DNA of 17,087 nucleotides from Candidatus Latescibacterota bacterium (GTDB taxonomy: Bacteria > JAAXHH01 > JACQVL01): positions 1-17,087 of the forward strand of contig JACQVL010000343.1 of assembly GCA_016209865.1 (NCBI GenBank), written 5' to 3'. The position numbers and the translations under genes are program-made. The notes beneath the pieces were generated by a model, which ran no database searches, had not been told where the DNA came from, and saw only the letters and a program-made list of their open reading frames with translations. Below, piece after piece: positions 1 to 7,274 of this stretch (its first letter is position 1; every line of letters starts with the position of its first letter).

Positions 1-9
1 GATAAGTAC

Positions 10-1179
10 ATGCCTTCCCGAACCCCGAACCCCGAACCCCGAACCCCGAGTTCTCCCGCACCCGACGCGCTCCTGATGCTCGCCGCCAGCGAAGGGGACG
101 CCAACATGTACTACGCGACCGGCCTGTTCGTCCCCGACCCGTTCACGTACATCGAGCAGAACGGGACGACGGTCCTCATCATGAGCGACTTAGAGATCGA
201 CCGGGCGAAGGCGCACTCGAAAGCGAACACGGTGCTCTCGCTCACCGCCTACCAGAATCGTTTGAAGGAACGGGGGCTCAAGAGTCCGAAACTCACCGAT
301 GTCGTGGCCGAAGTCCTGAAGGAACGCGGCATCCGGTCGGTGCTCGTTCCGGCCACCTTCCCGGTCGGGTACGCGGACCAGCTCCGGGGGAAGGGGTTCA
401 GCGTGCGGTCGAAGGCCGACCCGTTCTTCGAGGAGCGGACGGTCAAATCGGCGCAGGAGATCGCCCACATCTCAGACGTCTCGCGTCACACCGAGTCCGC
501 GATGCGAGCGGCGATCGCAGCGATCAGCCAGGCGACCGTCCGGGACGGACTGCTGTACGGGCCGGACGGCGTCCTGACGGCGGAAGCGATCAAACGGCTC
601 ATCAGCGTCCATTTGCTCGAACGCGATTACATCGCCCAGCACACGATCATCGCGTGCGGCGTCCAGGGGTGCGACCCGCACAACCAGGGCTCCGGCCCGT
701 TGCGGGCGGGCCAGCCGATCATCCTCGACGTCTTCCCGAAATCCGCCCACACCGGTTATTACGCGGACATCACCCGTACAGTCGTGAAAGGGAGAGCCTC
801 GGATGCGCTCAAGCGGGTGTACGACACCCTGCTCGCCACGCAGGAGCTGGTCTTCGGGCGAGTGAAGGACGGGGTCGAAGGACAGGACGTGCATCGAGAG
901 GTCGAGGAATTTTTTAAACAATCCGGCTACGAGACGGGGGAGATCAACGGCCGGATGCAGGGGTTCTTCCACGGGACAGGACACGGCATCGGATAGGATA
1001 TCCACGAGCTGCCCCGGATCGGGACGATGCCGTACACCCTGAAGACCGGCCACGTCGTCACCGTCGAGCCCGGCCTGTACTACACAGACATCGGCGGAGT
1101 GCGGATCGAGGACAACGTGGTCATCACGGAGACAGGGTGCGAGAATCTGACACGGATGGAGAAGCGGTTGGAAGTGTAA
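10..1179 (+). pseudogene. M24 family metallopeptidase (Xaa-Pro aminopeptidase-like), interrupted by in-frame TAG
   Basis: Looks like a di-metal M24 peptidase (creatinase/Xaa-Pro dipeptidase type) that would cleave residues next to proline. An N-terminal creatinase-like domain (about residues 20-150) precedes the pita-bread catalytic domain. Visible metal ligands are D240 (ILDVFP), D253 (YADITRT) and H325 (HGTGHGIG). At 994-996, directly after GHGIG, a TAG stop replaces what is normally a hydrophobic residue (GHGIG-L-DIHE); TTG to TAG is one base change. The same frame then continues without damage through DIHELP, VEPGLYY (E353) and RIEDN (E367) to TAA at 1177-1179, so the last two metal ligands lie beyond the stop. 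The truncated 328-residue product should be inactive. Alternatives are a sequencing error or stop readthrough. The start is uncertain: the frame is open to base 1, and the first residues come from a heptamer array, so translation may begin outside the window. Confidence 0.8.
17..50. repeat. Tandem heptamer array (unit CCCGAAC), at the 5' end of the M24 gene
   Basis: About four and a half near-perfect copies of CCCGAAC in direct tandem. In the peptidase frame it gives a proline/arginine/asparagine-rich stretch (residues 3-14, SRTPNPEPRTP) not expected in M24 proteins, so it is either untranslated leader or an extra N-terminal tail. A partial echo of the same unit (GTTCGGG on the complementary strand) lies at the end of alr near 11180. 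Confidence 0.85.
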
Positions 1180-1210
1180 ACGAGAGGCCTGTCAACTGAA
1201 TCCGTATCCC

Positions 1211-2425
1211 CTACGGGGCGTCGTTGATCTCGTGCGCGACGCGTTGGCCGGACTCAAACGCGCCCTGCATCCACGACGATGCCGATGAGAGATGATCGCC
1301 GGCCAGATGCACGCGTCCTTCGGGCTGCGCGATCTTCTTGAGCTGCCACCAACTGCCTTCTGCCCAGGCGCCACGAGTCCATTCATCCTCATCCCAGCAC
1401 TTCGTGACACCCCCTTCACAATGCTGGCGGATACCGGGGAAGAGTTTCTCCATCTGGCCGAGCATGTGGGTGATGCGCTCGCTCTCTTTCATGGCGGTGA
1501 TCCGCTGCGCATAGTGCTGCCTCGTGTACGAGAGCAGGATGCCCCGCTTGCCCGGCTGGTTAAACGTCGGATGCCAGATTTCCATCGGATCATCGGTCAC
1601 CGCAAACCCATTGACTCCCTTCTCGAGCCAATATCGCTTTCTCACCTGCAGGAAGACACGCGCGACCGATGCGTACGTCATGTCCTGTATCGCTTGTCGT
1701 TTTTTCGGCGAGAACGGCGGGGAGACTTCAATCCGCCTGAGGAGAGCGAATGGAATGGCGCAAATCAGATGCTCCCCGGTGAGGGTCTGGTACGAACCCG
1801 CCTGCGAGAATGTCACTCGTACACTGCGTGCGTCGTGCGCGATCTTGACCACCGGCGATCCATACAGAATTTTTTCTGTGAGTCGCGCAGCAAAGGCTTT
1901 TGGAAGTAAATCGCTTCCCCCTCTGATCTTGAACCATCGTTGGCTGTCACGACCGAGGTCGATGCCGACCGCGCGTTCGACCGCCGACGCATACCCCTTC
2001 CATGTCAGCTCCGATCGCTTCGACTGGTTGGAGGACACGAACGACAGGGTGGCCGGGTAGACGGGGTCGAGCGAGAGGTTAAAGCGTTTGATGTACGCTA
2101 ACGTCAGGCCATGATTCGGAGGGATACGAGCGGCGCCGGCCTCGGCGTACATCCCATCAGAGAACGGTTCGCGGATCGTATAGACCCGGCCGCCCGGCCG
2201 CGTGCGTGCCTCAAGAATCGTCACATCATGGCCCACCTGTACCAATTCATACGCCGCCGAGAGTCCAGCCGGTCCGGCTCCGATGACGATCACTTTTTTG
2301 GGAGGCCCCTTTCTGACGAAGGGTTTGTTCCCTAACGCCAGCGCATCGAGCGGTGCCAGAGACAACGCGGCGGCGGCCAGGAGGCTGTGTCTGAGAAAGT
2401 CTCGCCGACTGAGGGGGTGGGCCAT
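1211..2425 (-). CDS. Tat-exported FAD-dependent amine oxidase / phytoene-desaturase-like flavoprotein
   Basis: 404 residues. The N-terminus has a twin-arginine signal ([20 protein letters not shown], residues 6-25), so the folded flavoprotein is probably exported by Tat. The mature part opens with an FAD-binding Rossmann fold: [17 protein letters not shown] from about residue 45, then the acidic residue of [10 protein letters not shown] (E72), which contacts the FAD ribose. Near the C-terminus the pattern LAGDHLS...WMQGAFESG is the usual second FAD contact of flavin monoamine oxidases. Substrate cannot be told from sequence; amine or amino-acid oxidation is the family expectation. It begins 23 bases after the quinone oxidoreductase gene on the same strand, so the two are probably co-transcribed. 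It ends in TAG, converging on the M24 gene. The upstream GAGAG is only a weak ribosome site, but the Tat motif supports this start. Confidence 0.88.
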   Translation of the reverse strand: MAHPLSRRDFLRHSLLAAAALSLAPLDALALGNKPFVRKGPPKKVIVIGAGPAGLSAAYELVQVGHDVTILEARTRPGGRVYTIREPFSDGMYAEAGAARIPPNHGLTLAYIKRFNLSLDPVYPATLSFVSSNQSKRSELTWKGYASAVERAVGIDLGRDSQRWFKIRGGSDLLPKAFAARLTEKILYGSPVVKIAHDARSVRVTFSQAGSYQTLTGEHLICAIPFALLRRIEVSPPFSPKKRQAIQDMTYASVARVFLQVRKRYWLEKGVNGFAVTDDPMEIWHPTFNQPGKRGILLSYTRQHYAQRITAMKESERITHMLGQMEKLFPGIRQHCEGGVTKCWDEDEWTRGAWAEGSWWQLKKIAQPEGRVHLAGDHLSSASSWMQGAFESGQRVAHEINDAP

Positions 2426-2448
2426 GCGATGATTCTCTCACGCACATA

Positions 2449-3411
2449 TTACGGCACTAACACGATCTTCCCGTACGCTCCGGGTGCCATCACCATCTCG
2501 TGGGCGCGGGGCGCATCGCTCAACGGCAATTCCGTCCGGACGATCGGCCGGAAGGCGCGGGTCTCCAGGCCCGCCCGGATGGCCGCATGGATGCCCGCCA
2601 GCTCCGGATCGGGCGCGTTCAGCAGCGTCATCCCCACGATGGCCGCATCACGCGACATCGTATCGCGGGGGTTGATCTCCACCGGCCCCCGGCTGCCGAC
2701 CACGACCACGCGGCCTCCTCGGGCCAGGATGGGCAGGTCCTTGCCGAGGTTCACGTTGGCGAGCATCTCCACGATGACATCCACGCCCCGGCCGTTCGTC
2801 AGGTCGACCGCTTTCTTGAGATAGTCGGGGTCGTGATGATCGAGCACGTGATGGGCGCCCTGCTCGGCGACGAGCCGCCTGCCCTCCTCCGTCCCGCCCG
2901 TCCCGATCACCGTCAGACCCGCCGCGCGGGCGATCTGCACTGCCGCGATGCCCACCCCGCCGCTCGCTCCATGCACGAAGACGACCTCCCCCGGAACCGC
3001 GCGGGCCCGCTGCATCAGCGCGCGGTACGCGGTGCCGTACGGCACGCCCAGGGCAGCCCCCTGCGCGTACGTGATCCGGTCGGGCAGCGGGTACACCCGT
3101 GAGGCGTTGCAGAGCGCCCGTTCCGCATACGCGCCGCTGAGTGTCGTGAAAACATACACCCGATCTCCGCTCACCACGTTCGTGACCCCCTCACCGATCG
3201 TTTCGACCACGCCCGCCGCATCCATGCCAGGGGTGTACGGCAACGCGGGCTTGACCGCATACGTTCCCGTTCGAATGTACGTATCGACCGGGTTGACCCC
3301 CGCCGCATGCACCCGCACCACCACCTGTCCAGAGCCGGGCTTGACATCGGGCGCGTCTTCCACTCGCATGACCTCAGGCCCCCCAAACTGGTGGACTCGT
3401 ATGGCTTTCAT
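2449..3411 (-). CDS. NADPH:quinone oxidoreductase, zinc-free MDR family (Qor-like)
   Basis: 320 residues, a standard length for the quinone oxidoreductase/zeta-crystallin branch of the medium-chain dehydrogenase superfamily. The N-terminal GroES-like domain (MKAIRVHQFGGPEVM, then VHAAGVNPVDTYIR) lacks the cysteine and histidine that bind catalytic zinc in alcohol dehydrogenases: asparagine 40 is in the position typical for Qor. The cofactor fold carries GASGGVG (148-154) after VFVH, the NADPH-binding AXXGXXG-type loop of this family. It probably reduces quinones or other alpha,beta-unsaturated carbonyls with NADPH in the cytoplasm. The start is fixed by a strong Shine-Dalgarno sequence (GGGGAGGA, four bases before ATG). 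It lies between the M20 peptidase gene upstream, from which it is separated by an inverted pair of heptamer arrays, and the amine oxidase downstream. Exact substrate is unknown. Confidence 0.9.
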   Translation of the reverse strand: MKAIRVHQFGGPEVMRVEDAPDVKPGSGQVVVRVHAAGVNPVDTYIRTGTYAVKPALPYTPGMDAAGVVETIGEGVTNVVSGDRVYVFTTLSGAYAERALCNASRVYPLPDRITYAQGAALGVPYGTAYRALMQRARAVPGEVVFVHGASGGVGIAAVQIARAAGLTVIGTGGTEEGRRLVAEQGAHHVLDHHDPDYLKKAVDLTNGRGVDVIVEMLANVNLGKDLPILARGGRVVVVGSRGPVEINPRDTMSRDAAIVGMTLLNAPDPELAGIHAAIRAGLETRAFRPIVRTELPLSDAPRAHEMVMAPGAYGKIVLVP

Positions 3412-3429
3412 GATTCCTCCCCTTCTGTG

Positions 3430-3528
3430 AGTGAAGAGTTAAGAGTGAAGAGTTAAGAGTGAAAAGCAAAGAGGAACAGCAACTTACAATGTTTACCACT
3501 CTTCATTCTTCACTCTTAACTCTTCACT
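3430..3528. repeat. Inverted pair of heptamer arrays (unit GTKAAGA), long hairpin between M20 gene and quinone oxidoreductase gene
   Basis: Left arm 3431-3465 holds five heptamers alternating GTGAAGA and GTTAAGA; right arm 3496-3528 holds the same units on the opposite strand. Bases 3430-3451 are perfectly complementary to 3507-3528 (22 bp) around a 55-base loop. The right arm contains the TGA stop codon of the M20 peptidase gene (3524-3526), so its last codons are part of the array. In the minus-strand transcript it would fold into a long stem downstream of that stop; there is no clear U-run, so Rho-independent termination is not assured. Confidence 0.9.
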
Positions 3529-4834
3529 GAAGTCTCTCTATGACTTCAAACAGCATCTTCGGGCCGCGCTGCATGTTCTCGACCGAGATGCGTTCGTCGT
3601 TCCCGTGGATGCCCCGCAGGTCTTCATCCGGGATGATAAACGGGCTGAACCCGTAGCAATGGATACCCAGGTCGCGGAAGAAATGGCAGTCAGTGAACCC
3701 GGCAAGGACGTTCGGGATGACGTGCGTCCGCCTGTGATACTGAGAGACGACGTCCCGGACGGCGTTGACGAAGTCGGTATCGAACGGGGACGCGGTGTTG
3801 GTGAACGTCAGCACTGGCTCGATCTCGATCCCGTCATCGTCGATGACCCGGCGCAGGTCCGCCATAAACCGGTCGGGCGACTCGCCGGGGAGCAGGCGGC
3901 AGTCCAGCTCCGCCGTCGCCGTCTGGGGGATGATGTTGATCTTCGGGCTCCCCCGGAGCATCGTGATGGAGACGGTGTTCCGGAGCACCGCCGCGTGCTG
4001 GGAGCTGTGATTCAGGTCGGCTAAGAACGCCTGATCGTGGACGGCGGTCGCGATGTCCGCGAATTTCGTCCGCCGTTCGCCCTTCTGGAGAGGGGCCAGT
4101 CCTTTGAAATACAGATCGACGGGCGGGGAGACCTTGACGGGCGGGGTGTAGTCGAGCAGACGGTTGAGCGCTCGCACCAGTCGGTTGACCGCCGAGTTGG
4201 GTTTGGGACGTGAGCCGTGCCCTGGCTCTCCGGCCGCTCGAAGCCGAAGCCAGCACGGCGTCTTTTCCGTGATGTCCACAGAGTAGACGAGCGCATCGTG
4301 CTCGATCTTGCCCTTCCCGCTCTCGTTCACCAGGAATTCCGCATCCCGGATGAGGTCCGGATGATGCCGGACAAACCAGCCCGCCCCCATTGCTCCGCCA
4401 GCTTCCTCATCGGCCGTGACGAGGAGAATGACGTCCCGTGTGAGGGGAAATTTGCTCCGGTGCAAGGCCAGGAACACGACCAGTTCGATGATCCCTACGT
4501 TCTTCATATCCAGCGCCCCACGCCCCCAGATATACCCGTCCTTGATGAGGCCGGAGAGCGGGTCGACGCTCCAGAACTCGCGGTCGACCGGGACGACGTC
4601 GCTGTGGCTGAGGAGGATGATCGGACGTTTCGACCCGTCGCCCCGCAACCGGGCGTAGAGGTTCGACCGGCCGGGCGCCGATTCGAAGAGGGAATACGGA
4701 ATCCCTTCGCGCTTGAGAACCCGGCCGATGAACACCGAGGCGCGGTGTTCATTGCCCGGCGGGTTGATCGTATCGATCTGGATGTAGTGACTTAAGAGCT
4801 GGACGGCTTCCCGTCCGATCGTGTCCCAATTCAA
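3524..4834 (-). CDS. M20 family metallopeptidase (carboxypeptidase / ArgE-DapE-like)
   Basis: 436 residues from the proposed TTG start. Zinc-dependent amidohydrolase/peptidase fold: LLSHSDVVPVD supplies the first zinc ligand H77 with D79, WGRGALDMKN supplies the bridging D109, and TADEEAGG holds the catalytic glutamate and next ligand (E143-E144). The lid/dimerisation domain contains GHGSRPKPNSAVNRL, and the final ligand is probably the histidine in GIHGNDERIS. Length and motifs fit the carboxypeptidase Ss1/CPG2-like branch of M20; peptide, acyl-amino acid or dipeptide substrates are all possible. Start choice: the frame is open to an ATG at 4942, but that extension is translated heptamer repeat with no family similarity; GGAGGG at 4844-4849 sits nine bases before TTG at 4832-4834, which leads straight into the conserved N-terminus (NWDTIGREAVQLL). 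Its stop lies in a repeat array. Confidence 0.88.
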   Translation of the reverse strand: MNWDTIGREAVQLLSHYIQIDTINPPGNEHRASVFIGRVLKREGIPYSLFESAPGRSNLYARLRGDGSKRPIILLSHSDVVPVDREFWSVDPLSGLIKDGYIWGRGALDMKNVGIIELVVFLALHRSKFPLTRDVILLVTADEEAGGAMGAGWFVRHHPDLIRDAEFLVNESGKGKIEHDALVYSVDITEKTPCWLRLRAAGEPGHGSRPKPNSAVNRLVRALNRLLDYTPPVKVSPPVDLYFKGLAPLQKGERRTKFADIATAVHDQAFLADLNHSSQHAAVLRNTVSITMLRGSPKINIIPQTATAELDCRLLPGESPDRFMADLRRVIDDDGIEIEPVLTFTNTASPFDTDFVNAVRDVVSQYHRRTHVIPNVLAGFTDCHFFRDLGIHCYGFSPFIIPDEDLRGIHGNDERISVENMQRGPKMLFEVIERLQ

Positions 4835-4843
4835 GATGGCGTA

Positions 4844-4849
4844 CCCTCC
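4844..4849 (-). promoter_or_regulatory. Shine-Dalgarno GGAGGG deciding the TTG start of the M20 gene
   Basis: GGAGGG on the minus strand, nine bases before TTG at 4834. It argues for the TTG start over the in-frame ATG 36 codons upstream, which would translate a repeat array. Confidence 0.6.
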
Positions 4850-4861
4850 ATAAGAAACAGA

Positions 4862-4951
4862 GATGAATGGGAGAATGGGAGAGAGGGAGAATGGAGAAGG
4901 AGAGCAATACTGTTCAGTTTTTTCGCCCCCTCTCCCATTCACCCACTCATC
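4862..4951. repeat. Inverted pair of heptamer arrays (GATGAAT/TGGGAGA-type) between ROK kinase and M20 genes
   Basis: Left arm 4862-4890 and right arm 4930-4951 read almost the same sequence on opposite strands: GATGAATGGGAGAATGGGAG against GATGAGTGGGTGAATGGGAG, two mismatches in the first 20 bases, followed by further G/A-rich units on the left. The right arm contains the TGA stop of the ROK kinase gene (4947-4949). The arrangement repeats that seen at 3430-3528 with a different unit. Read as RNA it would give a purine-rich stem of about 20 bp with a loop of about 45 bases. Confidence 0.8.
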
Positions 4952-6008
4952 TTTTTACATACCCTTCGAGCGCCTGCCTGACGACGGCGATGGCGGCTAA
5001 GTCGCCGACCGCGTCCCCCAACCCGGCGGGGACGATCTGTACCGTCCGGTAGAGGCGGTCCCAGGTTTCCTGCTTCAGGTACTCCCGAATCGGGCTGAGC
5101 AGCAGGTCGCCCGCCTTGACGATGATCGTCCCGATGATGATGATCTCCGGGTTGAGCACGTTGATGAGCGTGCCCAGCCCCTGGGCCATGTACCGCGCGG
5201 TCTCGTCGACGACCCGGAGCGCCGTCGCATCCCCGCGCCGGGCCGCGTTCATCACCGTCTCGGCGGTGATGGCGTTGACATCCCCGTCTGCCAGGTCGAC
5301 CATCAGGTCTGGTCGTCCCGTCTGGACATCCGGCCTATCGGCCTGTTGACCTGGAACCTGAAACCTGGAACCTGGGACCGTTTCAGTGATCAATTCCCGT
5401 GCCCGCCGTGCGATCGCCGGGCCTGAGCAGAGCGCCTCCAGGCACCCGCGCTTTCCGCACCCGCAGCGCGGGCCGTTCGGGACGAGGGTTATATGTCCAA
5501 CTTCCCCGGCCGCGTCGCACGTCCCCCGGTACAGCCGTCCGTCCAGGATGAGGCCGCCCCCGATGCCGGTGCTCATCGTCATATACACGACGTTCCGGTA
5601 GCCGCGGCCCGCCCCGAACAGCCATTCGGCCAACGCCTCGGCGTTGGCGTCGTTCTCGACGAACGCCGCGATGTTGAGCGACTCTTCCAGCCACGCCTTG
5701 AGCGGGATGCCGTCCCAGCCGGGCAGGTTGGGCGGCGAATAGACGATCCCGGTCGCGGTGTCGAGCGGTCCCCCGCAACTCACCCCGATCCCGGCGACCT
5801 CGGTCAACCGAACGGACGCCAGACCCGCGACTTCGCGTACCATCTCGCAGAGCGACTCGACGATCAGCCGCGGCCCGCGTGCCGCCTCCGTTGGCCGTCT
5901 GGCCTTCTGGAGGATCGTCCCGTCGCGGTCCGCGACGACGGCCGCCAGTTTCGTCCCGCCGATGTCGAGGCCGATGAGGAACCGGCCGGTTGATTGGAGT
6001 GAGACCAT
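4947..6008 (-). CDS. ROK family sugar kinase (glucokinase-like) with repeat-derived insertion
   Basis: 353 residues. ROK kinases phosphorylate glucose, N-acetylmannosamine or related sugars with ATP in the cytoplasm. The N-terminal ATP-binding motif is LDIGGTK (14-20); the sugar-binding/catalytic region has VENDANAEA with catalytic D120, then TGIGGGLILDG; EVGH (169-172) and CGCGKRGCLEA (from 182) are the ROK zinc-binding signature. No helix-turn-helix is present, so it is a kinase rather than a repressor. Residues about 211-235, between the zinc motif and the AITAETV helix, are encoded by a degenerate heptamer array (5305-5378) and have no counterpart expected in the family; they fall in a surface loop, so the enzyme may still fold. 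No Shine-Dalgarno is evident before ATG. It could be read through from the iron operon upstream (87 bases after the ATPase stop). Confidence 0.88.
   Translation of the reverse strand: MVSLQSTGRFLIGLDIGGTKLAAVVADRDGTILQKARRPTEAARGPRLIVESLCEMVREVAGLASVRLTEVAGIGVSCGGPLDTATGIVYSPPNLPGWDGIPLKAWLEESLNIAAFVENDANAEALAEWLFGAGRGYRNVVYMTMSTGIGGGLILDGRLYRGTCDAAGEVGHITLVPNGPRCGCGKRGCLEALCSGPAIARRARELITETVPGSRFQVPGQQADRPDVQTGRPDLMVDLADGDVNAITAETVMNAARRGDATALRVVDETARYMAQGLGTLINVLNPEIIIIGTIIVKAGDLLLSPIREYLKQETWDRLYRTVQIVPAGLGDAVGDLAAIAVVRQALEGYVKR
5305..5378. repeat. Degenerate heptamer array inside the ROK kinase gene
   Basis: The clearest part, 5349-5376, is four tandem copies of ACCTGRR (ACCTGGA, ACCTGAA, ACCTGGA, ACCTGGG). 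The adjoining 5305-5348 continues a 7-base rhythm of YCYGG-type cores. The array keeps the kinase frame open and adds about 25 residues (VPGSRFQVPG... to GRPD). Similar arrays in this window are intergenic; this is the one clearly in the middle of a gene. Confidence 0.75.
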
Positions 6009-6033
6009 TGGGGAGTTCTACAAGATATCATGG

Positions 6034-6053
6034 ATTCCCGCGTTCCCGGGAAT
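6034..6053. repeat. dRS3-like 20-bp repeat ATTCCC-N8-GGGAAT
   Basis: ATTCCC, eight bases, GGGAAT: the exact pattern of the short dRS3 repeats known from Neisseria and of similar palindromes scattered in many genomes. It lies just upstream of the ROK kinase start, between it and the heptamer array at 6070-6097. One copy only is seen in the window. Confidence 0.5.
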
Positions 6054-6069
6054 GCCTCCGGATTTCTCT

Positions 6070-6097
6070 CGTCACTCGTCACTGGTCACTTGTCACT
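6070..6097. repeat. Heptamer array (unit NGTCACT), at the stop codon of the ABC ATPase-DtxR gene
   Basis: Four tandem heptamers CGTCACT, CGTCACT, GGTCACT, TGTCACT. On the minus strand the array begins inside the TAG stop codon (6096-6098) of the ATPase gene and fills part of the gap to the ROK kinase gene. Confidence 0.85.
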
Positions 6098-7196
6098 ACT
6101 TTTCGCTCTCTTCCCTCTCCGCCGGACAACACTGGCCCGGCGGGATCGGCTTCCCATGCGGACAGACACGCGGATGGTTGAGGAAAACGCAGATCTGGTC
6201 GGCCATCTCCGGGTTGAGCGCGTGCTCGAACCGGCAGGCATTAGCCGCCATCGCGCCGTTGCTCATGTGAAATAGGTCCCGGAAGAGAGTTTCGGCCAGA
6301 CGCATCCGGCGGACGACGTCCCGTGCCCGTCCCTCCCCTTCGGGCGTGAGGGCGAGTGCGCCGTCCGCCCAGACGGTCAGTCCGCGTGTGTGCAGCCGGT
6401 CGAGCAGTCCGTCCATATCGACGACGTCGGGAATCCTGACCGCCTGTCGCGTCGCCGGCTTCCCGTCCTCATGCAGCAGCCAGATGAACTCGAGGGCCAT
6501 CTCGATATCCTCTTCCGTCCATCGGGCAAAATACTGGAAGTCGGAAATCCGGCCATGCTCGAGCGCGATCAGCCGGTCGGCTAACCGTCCGACCGACGAG
6601 TCGTGCGTGACCATGACGATGGTATGGCCCGCCCGGTGAAGTTCCCGGAACAGCGTGAGCACGATGTCCTCATTCTTCTCATCTAAATTGCCCGTCGGTT
6701 CATCCGCCAGGATGATGCGCGGCTGGTTGATGAGCGCCCGGGCGATGCACACTCGCTGCTGTTCCCCGCCGGAGAGCTGGCGCGGGAGGTGGCTGATCCG
6801 GTCGCGCAGGCCGACTCGCATGAGCGCGTCGCGTGCCTCCGCTTCGTCCGCCATGCTGTGGTAGTACTGGGCGATCATCACGTTTTCCAGGGCGGTCAGG
6901 TAGGGGATCAGGTGAAATTGCTGAAAGACCAGACCGACGTGCTCCCGCCGGAACCGGGTGATGTCTTTCGCGTTCAGCGTCCCGATGTCCGTGCCATCGA
7001 TGAGCACCCGGCCTGACGTCGGGCGGTCGAGACAGCCGATGAGGTTGAGCAGGGTCGTTTTCCCGGAACCGGACGGCCCCATGATCGAGACCCATTCCCC
7101 CGCGTCGATCGCCAGAGAAACCTGGTCGAGGGCGAGGACGTTCCCGCCGTATTGTTTCGTGATGTGATCGAGGGTGATAAGCGCCATAGTATTCAT
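6096..7196 (-). CDS. ABC transporter ATPase (MacB/LolD type) fused to a DtxR/MntR-like iron-sensor domain
   Basis: 366 residues from the proposed ATG. Residues 5-220 form a complete LolD/MacB-type ATPase: Walker A GPSGSGKT (40-47), FQQF Q-loop (91-94), signature LSGGEQQ (141-147), Walker B IILADEP (161-167), H-loop H198. Residues about 225-357 resemble a DtxR-family repressor: a winged-helix region (EDIEMALEFIWLL ... LTPEGEGRA), the dimerisation segment VVRRMRLAETL, ACRFEH and the closing CPHGKPIPPGQCC. DtxR primary-site ligands appear kept (M233 for Met10, C321, E324, H325); of the ancillary site E302 is kept but His79 and His98 are replaced by M298 and A317. It presumably powers the two permeases encoded just upstream, with iron binding gating ATPase activity or DNA binding (inference). 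No good Shine-Dalgarno; ATG at 7187 or an upstream extension through the hairpin are alternatives. Confidence 0.9.
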   Translation of the reverse strand: MNTMALITLDHITKQYGGNVLALDQVSLAIDAGEWVSIMGPSGSGKTTLLNLIGCLDRPTSGRVLIDGTDIGTLNAKDITRFRREHVGLVFQQFHLIPYLTALENVMIAQYYHSMADEAEARDALMRVGLRDRISHLPRQLSGGEQQRVCIARALINQPRIILADEPTGNLDEKNEDIVLTLFRELHRAGHTIVMVTHDSSVGRLADRLIALEHGRISDFQYFARWTEEDIEMALEFIWLLHEDGKPATRQAVRIPDVVDMDGLLDRLHTRGLTVWADGALALTPEGEGRARDVVRRMRLAETLFRDLFHMSNGAMAANACRFEHALNPEMADQICVFLNHPRVCPHGKPIPPGQCCPAEREESEK

Positions 7197-7201
7197 CGTT
7201 G

Positions 7202-7263
7202 GGGCGAAGCATTCACCGATGATAGTCGGGAAACCCTCAAGCCTAAGGGTGAATGCTTCGCCC
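7202..7263. repeat. Inverted repeat, 16-bp perfect stem with 30-base loop
   Basis: GGGCGAAGCATTCACC (7202-7217) is perfectly complementary to 7248-7263. It lies in the 106-base gap between the second permease gene and the ATPase gene. On the plus strand it is followed by a short T-run (7269-7274), but genes here are on the minus strand, where no T-run follows. It may be an interspersed palindrome (GGGCGAAGCATTC-type) that also acts as an mRNA-stabilising or processing hairpin. Confidence 0.8.
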
Positions 7264-7274
7264 TGACTCTTTTT

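Noticed and set aside
994-996. TAG decoded as pyrrolysine or general stop-codon reassignment
   Set aside because: TAG ends at least four other intact genes in the window, and the position is normally a plain hydrophobic residue, so a special amino acid is not indicated.
1202-1218. Terminator between the convergent M24 and amine oxidase genes
   Set aside because: Only a 4-5 bp stem (CCCC/GGGG or CCGTA/TACGG) inside the last codons, without a T-run on either strand.
4835-4942. N-terminal extension of the M20 peptidase from ATG at 4942
   Set aside because: The extension is translated heptamer repeat (SPSPFSLSPILPF) with no family counterpart, and a Shine-Dalgarno sits before the TTG at 4834.
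3430-4951. CRISPR array
   Set aside because: The repeats are 7-bp direct tandem units without spacers, and no cas genes are present.
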